Source: an uncultured bacterium (lineage in GTDB: Bacteria > Acidobacteriota > Thermoanaerobaculia > Multivoradales > JAHEKO01). Taken from it: 25,271 nt of DNA. The notes below the pieces were generated by a model that was given only the letters and a program-made list of their open reading frames with translations, was not told the origin of the DNA and made no database searches. Within the stretch, counting starts at the first letter, position 1. Each line of letters opens with the position of its first letter. The DNA is taken from the NCBI GenBank assembly GCA_938016625.1, contig CALILB010000028.1:1-25271 (forward strand), written 5' to 3'. Positions 1 through 6,910 of the stretch are shown in pieces. Position numbers and translations under genes: made by a program.

Positions 1-1143
1 CCCCGGCTCGCAGTAGCCGGCGTCGTCGCTGGTGTGGCGGTAGCTCTCCCCTTTGGTCTCGCGCGGATGGCGCGTCGCCGTGCGCGAGCAGTCGAAGGGT
101 GGGGCCTCGGCCAACGGGATCTCCTCGCGTGGCTCGACAAACTCGAAGTGAGCGCGGTAGGGCTCACGCGTGAAGAGCCGGAAGGTCTTGTCGCAGACCG
201 CAAAGCGTGTGCCGCGCGCGATGCGATGGCCATCGTCGTCGACGACCTCCTTGAACGGTCCGGTGTAGATGACCGCCTGTTGACGCTCCAGACAGGGACC
301 CTCCTTGCCCTTGAAGGCCTCGACGGTCAGCGAGCGAAACTCGATGCCGTCGATGGTGCGCCAGGGTGCCGCCTGCCGGTCGAGAATGCGAATGCCATGG
401 AAGCCGGCGGCCGCGAAGGCGGCGAGAAAAGCCTCTTCGGTCATCGCACCGGAGATACAGCCGCTCCACAGCACCGGGTCTTGCCGCAGCGAGACAGGAA
501 CCTCCTCGTCGGCGACGATGTCGGAGATGACGGCGCGACCGCTAACCCCGAGCACCCGGTAGATCTCGCCAAAGAGACTCGTCTTCTGCTCGGTCTCCAC
601 CAGATTGAGCACACAGTTCGACACCACGACGTCCACCGAGCCATCGGCGATCAGGGGGCGACGGGTGCGCAGCTCGTCGATCTGGGTCTCGACGGCAAGC
701 AGCCCCTCGGCACTGTCCACGGGCCGGGCTGCGAGCTCGCGATCGAGCGCCTCCAGATCGAGGGCAAGATCCTGGATCCGGCCGCGGTGGAACTCGACGT
801 TGGAGTAGCCGAGCCGCTCGGCGACGAGGGGAGCGTTGCGCCGGGCAACCTCGAGCATCTCGTGGGTCATGTCGATGCCGATGACGCGTCCCTGTGGCCC
901 AACGGCCTGAGCGGCGATAAAACAGATCTTGCCGGTGCCGCTGCCCAGATCGAGGACCGTCTCCCCGGGCCGGAGGTGGCGGCTGGGGTCCCCACAGCCG
1001 TAGTCCCGGTCCAGGACCTCCTGTGGAATCACTTCGAGGTAACTCGGGTCGTAGTCGACCGGGCAACAGAGATCGGCCACCCGCTCGCGGGCCCCCACGC
1101 CGTAGCGGTCCTGGACCACCTTTTCTACATTCGCTATCGTCAT
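1..1143 (-). CDS. ArsM-like SAM-dependent methyltransferase (3' end cut by window edge)
   Basis: Probable class I S-adenosylmethionine methyltransferase of the arsenite methyltransferase (ArsM) type, which would methylate trivalent arsenic bound to cysteine thiols in the cytoplasm. 381 codons are visible and no stop is reached. The SAM-binding loop VLDLGSGTG lies at about residues 63-71 and the acidic end of strand 2, GIDM, at 89-92. Cysteines sit where ArsM uses them: C26-C27 (LCCP), C177 in SNCVLNL and C229 in SGCISGA. A helical insert of about 40 residues (roughly 125-165) lies between the RIQDL and LIADGSVD segments. After the catalytic domain comes a cysteine-containing extension (C284, C317, C352, C378) ending in a region rich in Asp, Cys and Gly. 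The ATG is preceded by AGGAG eight bases upstream, which decides the start. It is divergent from the polyketide synthase operon. The substrate is inferred from the cysteine pattern only; a methyltransferase acting on another thiophilic metal or metabolite is possible. Confidence 0.8.
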   Translation of the reverse strand, partial: MTIANVEKVVQDRYGVGARERVADLCCPVDYDPSYLEVIPQEVLDRDYGCGDPSRHLRPGETVLDLGSGTGKICFIAAQAVGPQGRVIGIDMTHEMLEVARRNAPLVAERLGYSNVEFHRGRIQDLALDLEALDRELAARPVDSAEGLLAVETQIDELRTRRPLIADGSVDVVVSNCVLNLVETEQKTSLFGEIYRVLGVSGRAVISDIVADEEVPVSLRQDPVLWSGCISGAMTEEAFLAAFAAAGFHGIRILDRQAAPWRTIDGIEFRSLTVEAFKGKEGPCLERQQAVIYTGPFKEVVDDDGHRIARGTRFAVCDKTFRLFTREPYRAHFEFVEPREEIPLAEAPPFDCSRTATRHPRETKGESYRHTSDDAGYCEPG

Positions 1144-1301
1144 CGCGAGCTCCTATTCAAAAACTCTTCTGCCGAGACACCGCCGCTGCGCGGCCGACGT
1201 TTCAGCCGCGGTTGCCACGGGCGCAACGCTTGAGTGGTGCACTGGGCGTTCTCAACCGCGGTATACGCTCCCGGTGCGTGGTCGGATGGGCCCGACAACC
1301 G

Positions 1302-1329
1302 TTGAGAGTTGTGACGCGTAAGCTAAGAT
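1302..1329 (+). promoter_or_regulatory. Putative sigma-70-type promoter of the polyketide synthase operon
   Basis: A TTGAGA hexamer at 1302-1307 and a TAAGAT hexamer at 1324-1329 are separated by 16 bases, about 40 bases before the polyketide synthase start. The same GTTGAGA word occurs in inverted orientation at 1250-1256, so the 227-base divergent region (1144-1370) is roughly symmetric, but I found no convincing -10 box for the leftward gene. This is pattern matching by eye, not a mapped promoter. Confidence 0.35.
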
Positions 1330-1370
1330 GGTGGGCCCAAAGCTGGAGCAATCACAATTCGTATCACCGG

Positions 1371-2426
1371 ATGGCCATGAAGATCGCTGCCGTCGGCAAG
1401 GCATTCCCTCCTCACTACTATCCGCAGGGCGAGCTGCTGGAGGCTTTTTCTCGTGTCTGGTCGTCCAAGATATCCAACCAGACGCGGCTCGAGAGCCTCC
1501 ATCGGAATGTCTTGGTGGGTGGGCGCCACCTGGCGCTGCCGCTGGAGGAGTACGAGACCCTGGGTGGCTGGGGCAAGGCCAACGCGGCCTGGATGCGGGT
1601 GGGGGTCGAGGTAGGTGAGAGGGCGGTCAGGGACGCCCTCGTCCAGAGCGGGCTGTCCGCGGCCGATGTCGACAGTCTCATCTTTGTCTCGGTCACCGGT
1701 ATCGCGACGCCATCGATCGACGCCCGGTTGATGAACCGGTTGGGGCTGCGACCGGGGGTGAAACGAATGCCCATCTTTGGTCTCGGCTGTGTGGCCGGGG
1801 CCGCCGGTATTGCGCGGGCGGCGGACTACGTCAAGGCCTTCCCCAACCAAGTCGTGGTCCTGCTGTCGGTGGAGCTCTGCTCGCTGACCCTGCAGCTCGA
1901 GGATTTTTCGATTCCCAACCTCATCTCGTCGGGTCTGTTTGGTGATGGTGCGGCGGCCGTGGTGGTGGTCGGTGACGAGCGTCCCGCCGCGGGTCCTCGG
2001 GTGGTAGCCACACGCTCGATTTTCTACCCCGACTCCGAGCGGGTCATGGGCTGGGACATCTCGGAGCGAGGATTTCAGGTCGTGCTGTCGAGCGGGGTGC
2101 CGCAGGTCGTGCGCGACCACTTGCGCGAGGACATCGAGCAATTTCTGGCGGACGAAGAGCTCACCTTGAGCGACATCGAGTCGTGGGTCACCCACCCGGG
2201 TGGTCCCAAAGTGCTCGAGGCGATGGAAGAGACACTCGGGCTCGACAACGGCGCCTTGGATGTCACCTGGCAGAGCCTGCGCGAGGTGGGGAATCTATCT
2301 TCGACCTCGGTGCTGCTGGTGCTGGCCGAGACCATGGCCAACCGGCGTCCCAAGCCGGGGAGCCTGGGGATGCTGTTGGCGATGGGCCCCGGTTTCTGCT
2401 CGGAGCTGGTGCTCCTGGAGTGGTGA
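1371..2426 (+). CDS. Type III polyketide synthase (chalcone/stilbene synthase family, SrsA-like)
   Basis: Condenses a fatty acyl starter with malonyl-CoA units into an alkyl-resorcinol or alkyl-pyrone by iterative decarboxylative extension, as in family members such as SrsA, ArsB/C of Azotobacter and BpsA. The 351-residue length is normal for the family. The catalytic triad is visible: C140 in GLGCVAGAAG, H275 in WVTHPGGPK and N308 in EVGNLSS. The GFGDG-like segment is LFGDGAAAV (189-197). The ATG at 1371 gives MAMKIAAVGKAFP; a second ATG at 1377 would shorten it by two residues, and no strong ribosome site separates them. It starts an operon: the methyltransferase begins 9 bases after its stop and the oxidoreductase overlaps that gene. 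This order matches srsA-srsB-srsC, which supports a phenolic-lipid product. Starter length and ring type cannot be read from the sequence. Confidence 0.92.
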   Translation: MAMKIAAVGKAFPPHYYPQGELLEAFSRVWSSKISNQTRLESLHRNVLVGGRHLALPLEEYETLGGWGKANAAWMRVGVEVGERAVRDALVQSGLSAADVDSLIFVSVTGIATPSIDARLMNRLGLRPGVKRMPIFGLGCVAGAAGIARAADYVKAFPNQVVVLLSVELCSLTLQLEDFSIPNLISSGLFGDGAAAVVVVGDERPAAGPRVVATRSIFYPDSERVMGWDISERGFQVVLSSGVPQVVRDHLREDIEQFLADEELTLSDIESWVTHPGGPKVLEAMEETLGLDNGALDVTWQSLREVGNLSSTSVLLVLAETMANRRPKPGSLGMLLAMGPGFCSELVLLEW

Positions 2427-2435
2427 AGAGCGCAG

Positions 2436-2957
2436 ATGATCGATCTCGACAGCCGGTGGCTCTACACCCTCTTGGTGGGTCTGGTGGCCGCCGAAAGAGG
2501 GATTGAGCTGGTGATCGCGCGGCGCAACAATCGATGGCTCGCCAGCCGCGGCGGTGTAGAGGTGGGTGCCGGCCACTATCGGTGGATGGTGCTGCTCCAC
2601 AGCGGCTTCCTGGTGGCCTGTGTGGCCGAGGTATGGCTTGGCGACCGGCCGCTGGTACCGCCGCTGGCGGTGTCGATGCTCCTGGTTCTGGTCGCCGCGA
2701 TGTCGTTGCGCTATTGGGTGATCGGTACCCTGGGCCACAGGTGGACGACGCGGGTGATCTGTTTGCCCGGGGAGCCGTTGATCACGACGGGTCCCTATCG
2801 CGCTCTACGCCACCCCAACTATGTGGCCGTCGCGGCCGAGATCGTGGCACTGCCCCTGGTGCATTCGGCCTGGCTGACGGCGAGCCTTTTCAGTTTCGCC
2901 AATGCCTGGGTGTTGAGAGCCAGGATACGGGTGGAAGAGGAGGGCCTGGGAAGTTGA
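2436..2957 (+). CDS. Isoprenylcysteine carboxyl methyltransferase (ICMT)-family membrane methyltransferase, SrsB/YpbQ-like
   Basis: Integral membrane SAM-dependent methyltransferase, 173 residues, a normal size for the bacterial ICMT family. Hydrophobic segments are seen near residues 8-25, 50-68 and 74-95, followed by the signature GPYRALRHPNY (119-129) with E135 a few residues on, which forms the SAM and substrate site in this family. It ends in a charged tail (RVEEEG). Bacterial members next to type III polyketide synthases, such as SrsB and BpsB/YpbQ, O-methylate alkyl-resorcinols or alkyl-pyrones, and its position immediately after the synthase argues for the same job here. The ATG has a GAAGAG purine run about 6 bases upstream. 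Its last bases overlap the probable TTG start of the oxidoreductase, so the two are likely translationally coupled. Confidence 0.88.
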   Translation: MIDLDSRWLYTLLVGLVAAERGIELVIARRNNRWLASRGGVEVGAGHYRWMVLLHSGFLVACVAEVWLGDRPLVPPLAVSMLLVLVAAMSLRYWVIGTLGHRWTTRVICLPGEPLITTGPYRALRHPNYVAVAAEIVALPLVHSAWLTASLFSFANAWVLRARIRVEEEGLGS

Positions 2958-4060
2958 ATCGTCAGAGCGATGTGGTCGTGGTGGGGGGTGGCCCGGCGGG
3001 TCTGGCAACCGCTATCGCGGCTCGTCGCCACGGTCTCACGGTGTCGGTCCTGGACCGCCAGCGACCGCCGATTGACAAGGCTTGTGGCGAGGGTCTCATG
3101 CCCGACGGGGTTCGTCGGCTGATGGCTCTGGGGGTGCGACTCGAGCCCGGGCGGTCCCGGCCCTTCCGTGGTATCCGCTATCTCGACGACGACCGGGTGG
3201 CCGAGGCTTCTTTTCCCACCGAGCCCGGTCTCGGGATCCGTCGACCGGTGCTCCAGCGGGCGATGGCAAAACGGGCGGAGGAGCTGGGAGTCGATCTCTC
3301 GTGGGGAGTGACGGCCCGGGGGCTGACGAGCGAAGGGGTGGAGACGGATAGGGGTCTGTACACCGCCCGCTGGATCGTGGGGGCCGATGGCCTGAACTCT
3401 CGCGTGCGTCGATGGGCGGGGCTGGGGGAGAAGAGAGGCCGGATTCGGCGCTTTGGCGTGCGGCGACACTTCGCTGTCGCACCGTGGACCGATCTGGTCG
3501 AGGTCTACTGGGCAGCGGGGTGTGAGGCCTATGTGACCCCGGTCTCGGGACGGGAGGTCGGTGTCGCCCTGCTGTGGAGCGGGGAGAAGGCGGGCTTCGA
3601 CCGATACCTCCAAAAGGTCCCACAGCTCGAGGCCCGGCTCGCGGGCGCGGCCGTGACCACCAGAGATCGGGGCAGCGGGCCGTTGGCACAACGGGCACGG
3701 AGGGTCTGTCGTGGGCGGGTGGCGCTGGTAGGTGATGCCGCGGGTTATCTCGACGCCATCACCGGCGAAGGCCTGTCGCTGGCCTTCCATCAGGCGACGG
3801 CGTTGGCGACGGCGATCCGGCGTGGGGAACTCGGCTCTTATGCCGGGCAATGGCGACGGTCGAGCGCCCTGCCCTTTGCCCTGATCCGAGGTCTGCTCGT
3901 GGCCGAGCGACGACCCTGGCTTCGCCGCCGGCTGATCCGCACCCTGGCGGAGGAGCCCGCGCTTTTTGCACGGCTGCTTGCCATCCACACGCGGGAGCGG
4001 CCATTGCGGACCCTGGGTGTCGACAACACCGGCCGCTTGGTGTGGGGGTTGCTGCGGTAG
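2954..4060 (+). CDS. FAD-dependent oxidoreductase (geranylgeranyl-reductase/aromatic hydroxylase type, SrsC-like)
   Basis: Flavoprotein of 368 residues. The N-terminal Rossmann motif VVVVGGGPAGLA (7-18) binds FAD. The CGEGLMPDG segment (44-52) resembles the conserved CGxG region of geranylgeranyl-reductase-like flavoproteins. The second FAD motif ALVGDAAGYLDAITGEG holds D261. In the srs operon the flavoprotein SrsC hydroxylates the methylated alkyl-resorcinol so that it can become a quinone; by position this gene is its counterpart, but a reductase acting on an acyl chain would also fit. I chose TTG at 2954 because it overlaps the stop of the methyltransferase (TTGA), places nine residues before the Rossmann motif and lies behind a purine-rich GGAGG-containing stretch. 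No in-frame ATG gives the motif at a natural distance. The C-terminus is Arg-rich. Confidence 0.88.
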   Translation: MNRQSDVVVVGGGPAGLATAIAARRHGLTVSVLDRQRPPIDKACGEGLMPDGVRRLMALGVRLEPGRSRPFRGIRYLDDDRVAEASFPTEPGLGIRRPVLQRAMAKRAEELGVDLSWGVTARGLTSEGVETDRGLYTARWIVGADGLNSRVRRWAGLGEKRGRIRRFGVRRHFAVAPWTDLVEVYWAAGCEAYVTPVSGREVGVALLWSGEKAGFDRYLQKVPQLEARLAGAAVTTRDRGSGPLAQRARRVCRGRVALVGDAAGYLDAITGEGLSLAFHQATALATAIRRGELGSYAGQWRRSSALPFALIRGLLVAERRPWLRRRLIRTLAEEPALFARLLAIHTRERPLRTLGVDNTGRLVWGLLR

Positions 4061-4091
4061 ACTTTTTCCAGGTCAACAATCGGTAGGACAA

Positions 4092-5651
4092 ATGGCCAAG
4101 ACGCAGTTTAGCTGGCGCGACATTCGCGCCGACGAGAGACCCCTGGGCAGATCCAATGGTCATGCCCAGTTCTCGCTGGCCCTAGTCTATGCCAACAGCT
4201 ACCACATCGGTATGTCCAGCCTCGGCTTCCAAAGGGTCTACGATCTGGTCAACGGCACACCGGATTGGTCCTGCGAACGGTTCTTCACCGACGGCACCGG
4301 CAGCCCCCGGTCGGTCGAGACCGGGAGCCCCCTTGGTGGGTTTGGCGCCGTGGCCTTCTCGGTCTCGTTCGAGGAGGACTATGTCAACCTGCTGCAGCTT
4401 CTCCAGCGGGCAGGGATTCCACTCAGGCGCGAGGAGCGGCGGGCGGACGACCCGCTGATTCTCCTCGGAGGGTCCTGCGCGGCCATCAACCCGCTGACCC
4501 TGGCAGCGTTTGTCGACATCTTTGCCCTCGGTGCGGCCGAGAATCTGTTGCCCAGCCTGCTGGGGTCGTTGGCCGAGGAGAGCTCGCGCGAGGCGGTGAT
4601 GGAGCGCCTGGCGGGCACGCCGGGATACTTTGTTCCGGCCTACCATCGGCCACAGGAGTTTGGCGGTGTCGAGAAGCTCAAGAAACTCGATCTGACAGCG
4701 GAGCAGATGGGTATGCCCGGTCACCTTCCGACTACGGCCATCGTCACACCGCGGACCGAGTTCTCGCAGAAGTTTCTGGTCGAGATGTCGAGAGGCTGCC
4801 CGGAGAAGTGCCGTTACTGCTGGGCCACTTTTGGCATGGGTCGATTCCGCTGGCATCCGAGCGAGTTCATCCTGGAGTCGCTCGAGCGGGCCCGAGCGGT
4901 CACCGACCAGGTCGGCTTTGTGGCCACCGCGGTGGGTGATCATCCCGAGATCGAGCGCATCCTCCAGGAGGCCAACCGGCAGGGCTTTCGCAGCGCCGTC
5001 TCCTCGATCCGCATCCCGGCGGTGACCGCGGGTGTGCTCGCGGCGCTGCACGACTCGGGGGACCGCTCCATCACCCTGGCACCGGAGACCGGTAGCGATG
5101 AGCTGCGTGTCAAGCTCAACAAGCCGATACCCAACTCGCTCCTCTTCGACAAGGTGCGGATGATCTTCCAGGAGGGCTTCACCCAGCTGAAGCTCTACTT
5201 CATCATCGGGCTACCCGAGGAGACCATGGACGACGTGGAGGCCATTCTCGAGGTGGCGGCCAGATGCCGGGAGATCATGCTCGAGGAGCTCTCGCCCCGA
5301 GGCATCATCGGTCAGATCGACCTGGGGACCAACATCCTCGTCCCCAAGCCCTACACCGGCTGGCAGCGAGAGGCGATGGCGGACCCTAAGACGCTCGGCC
5401 GAAAGATCACCCGGCTCAGAAAGGGTGCGGCCCGTCTACCGAATGTCTCTCTGGGTGCCATGTCCATCCGCCAGGCGATCTGGCAGACCTACATCACCAA
5501 GGCCGGCCCGGAGGCGGCGGAGATACTGGAGCAGGCAGCCGCCGGTATGGATCTTTCGGCCCTGCTGAGGAAGTACGCCCACCAGATCGAGCCCCTGGTG
5601 TTCGAGCGCAGAGAAGGGCACCTTCCCTGGCAGTTCCTGCGGGCGGGATAG
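4092..5651 (+). CDS. Radical SAM protein of the B12-binding domain type (TIGR03960-like)
   Basis: 519-residue radical SAM enzyme. The [4Fe-4S]-binding triad is C236, C240 and C243 in SRGCPEKCRYC. The TLAPETGSDELR region is typical of the SAM-binding barrel, and FIIGLPEET lies further on. The N-terminal part (ALVYANSYHIGMSSLGFQRV) resembles the cobalamin-binding-like domain found in the TIGR03960 group, although I do not see the DxHxxG cobalamin ligand motif, so B12 binding is uncertain. The ATG at 4092 has TAGGA six bases upstream. It begins 31 bases after the oxidoreductase with no visible terminator between, so it may be the last gene of the polyketide operon. In other bacteria TIGR03960 proteins are often next to a DUF2344 protein and rng; here no DUF2344 gene is seen and rng is far away. 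Reaction unknown. Confidence 0.85.
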   Translation: MAKTQFSWRDIRADERPLGRSNGHAQFSLALVYANSYHIGMSSLGFQRVYDLVNGTPDWSCERFFTDGTGSPRSVETGSPLGGFGAVAFSVSFEEDYVNLLQLLQRAGIPLRREERRADDPLILLGGSCAAINPLTLAAFVDIFALGAAENLLPSLLGSLAEESSREAVMERLAGTPGYFVPAYHRPQEFGGVEKLKKLDLTAEQMGMPGHLPTTAIVTPRTEFSQKFLVEMSRGCPEKCRYCWATFGMGRFRWHPSEFILESLERARAVTDQVGFVATAVGDHPEIERILQEANRQGFRSAVSSIRIPAVTAGVLAALHDSGDRSITLAPETGSDELRVKLNKPIPNSLLFDKVRMIFQEGFTQLKLYFIIGLPEETMDDVEAILEVAARCREIMLEELSPRGIIGQIDLGTNILVPKPYTGWQREAMADPKTLGRKITRLRKGAARLPNVSLGAMSIRQAIWQTYITKAGPEAAEILEQAAAGMDLSALLRKYAHQIEPLVFERREGHLPWQFLRAG

Positions 5652-5671
5652 CCCCCAAAGAGCGGGAGACC

Positions 5672-5941
5672 TCAAGACTCTTCTTGGGTGGGCGGGGTAA
5701 CGTCCTTGATCGGGGGCTTGTTTACCGGTCCGACCGGCTGCTGCGGCGGGTTTGCCTTCATCGATCCCAAGAGCAGTGTGGCCAGCCCGAGCAAGATCTC
5801 ATCGACAAAAGGGATGAGGTCGGGGATCACCAGGTCGAGGAGGAAGAGCGTGGCGGTGAAAGCAAACAGCTGGGGAAACTTCAAGCGGCCCGCAATTCGG
5901 TCTACAAGTTGGGTGAGCAGGCTCTTGGACTCGGTGGACAT
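5672..5941 (-). CDS. Small membrane protein, DUF6116-like
   Basis: 89-residue hypothetical protein. An N-terminal amphipathic stretch (LLTQLVDRIAGRLKFPQLF) is followed by two hydrophobic segments at about 26-42 and 46-60 (LFLLDLVIPDLIPFVDEILLGLATLLLG) and a Pro-rich cytoplasmic or periplasmic tail. The KFPxLF...LDxxIPDxIPFxDEILLGLxTLLL pattern is what I remember for the DUF6116 family of uncharacterised envelope proteins; the name is from memory, not a search. It is the last gene of the minus-strand set, 29 bases after the DNA glycosylase, and ends convergently 20 bases from the radical SAM gene. No strong ribosome site is seen before the ATG. Function unknown. Confidence 0.75.
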   Translation of the reverse strand: MSTESKSLLTQLVDRIAGRLKFPQLFAFTATLFLLDLVIPDLIPFVDEILLGLATLLLGSMKANPPQQPVGPVNKPPIKDVTPPTQEES

Positions 5942-5970
5942 GGGCGTGGCCGAATCTTAACTCGAATCTC

Positions 5971-6879
5971 TCATTCACCCCGGCCGGGGAGCCGGCGCTC
6001 GAGTTCTTCGAGGGTTCGTGGCCAGTCGTCCTTGAGGAGCCTCGAGAGCGCCCTGTCGGCGAGGATGCGGCCACCGGTCTGACAGCCGGGGCAGTAGTTG
6101 GCCTGGTTCTGGGCATAGACGAGGCGTTGGATCGGCGCCCCACAGACGGGGCAGGGCTGTCGGTGCTTGCCGTGGACCGCCATCTCGGGCCGGAAGGCGG
6201 TTACCTTTTTGGGAAAGCCGTCGCCGGCTTGCGCCAGCAGGCGCTCGGTCCAGACGGTGAGTACCTCGCAGACAGCCCGGTAGAGGCTCTCTTTTTCACT
6301 GCCCGACAGCCGGTGCGTCTGTTTGAAAGGCGACAGTCCCGCCCGGTGGAGGATCTCGTCCGAGTACGCATTGCCGATACCGGAGAACAGCCGCGGGTCG
6401 GTAAGAGCCCTTTTCAAAGTGTGGTTCTCCCGCTCCAGCACCGCCGAGAAGCGGCCGAGATCGGTCTCCAGCACCTCGATCCCACCCGGGTCGTGTGTCG
6501 CGAGGGCCTCCTCGCCACGGACGAGATGGAGCGACGCACGCTTCTTGCTCCCGGCCTCGGTCAACAACAGAGAGCCGCCGGTGAAGTCGAAGGCGGCCAC
6601 GCCTGAGCGTTTTGGGATGACCGCATCCGCGGGTCGCCAGCCAAGCCGGCCGGCGATCATCAGGTGGAGCACGAGGAAGAGCTCCTCCTCCAAACCGACG
6701 ACGATGCGTTTGCCGAGACGTCGCAGCTCGCACACCCGACGCCCGTAGGCGGAAGCGAGAGGAGGCTCGACCGAGCGCAGCAGAAAGGGACTCGACAACC
6801 GCACACCGAGGAGTGGCTCGCCAACGATCCGCGGCCGCAGGGCATCGAGATAGACCTCGATATCGGGCAGCTCGGGCAT
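5971..6879 (-). CDS. Fpg/Nei family DNA glycosylase (formamidopyrimidine-DNA glycosylase, MutM-like)
   Basis: Base-excision repair glycosylase/AP lyase that removes oxidised purines such as 8-oxoguanine and nicks the abasic site. 302 residues. The start is fixed by the family rule that Pro follows Met: PELPDIE gives the catalytic P2 and E3. K57 (LGKR) and N170 in the helix-two-turn-helix GIGNAYSDEIL are present. A zinc finger follows, C243-C246 and C263-C266 with the usual 16-residue spacing. Two deviations from canonical MutM: the arginine normally five residues before the third cysteine (QRxTFYC in E. coli) is replaced (AQNQANYC), and about 35 residues continue past the zinc finger (CQTGGRILADRALSRLL...). 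This looks like a distinct subfamily rather than a broken gene. It starts 31 bases downstream of the acyl-CoA synthetase. Confidence 0.9.
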   Translation of the reverse strand: MPELPDIEVYLDALRPRIVGEPLLGVRLSSPFLLRSVEPPLASAYGRRVCELRRLGKRIVVGLEEELFLVLHLMIAGRLGWRPADAVIPKRSGVAAFDFTGGSLLLTEAGSKKRASLHLVRGEEALATHDPGGIEVLETDLGRFSAVLERENHTLKRALTDPRLFSGIGNAYSDEILHRAGLSPFKQTHRLSGSEKESLYRAVCEVLTVWTERLLAQAGDGFPKKVTAFRPEMAVHGKHRQPCPVCGAPIQRLVYAQNQANYCPGCQTGGRILADRALSRLLKDDWPRTLEELERRLPGRGE

Positions 6880-6910
6880 GGGCTCGTGGCGGCGGGCTCG
6901 CCGCTCTCCT

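Noticed and set aside
34..1233. Open frame of about 399 codons on the plus strand over the ArsM-like gene
   Set aside because: Antisense shadow; the minus strand has the SAM-binding loop, conserved cysteines and a good ribosome site.
1144..1300. Promoter for the leftward ArsM-like gene using the inverted TTGAGA at 1250-1256
   Set aside because: No hexamer resembling a -10 box lies at 15-19 bases downstream on the minus strand.
5652..5671. Terminator in the 20-base convergent gap between the radical SAM gene and the DUF6116-like gene
   Set aside because: No inverted repeat or T-run is visible in the gap.
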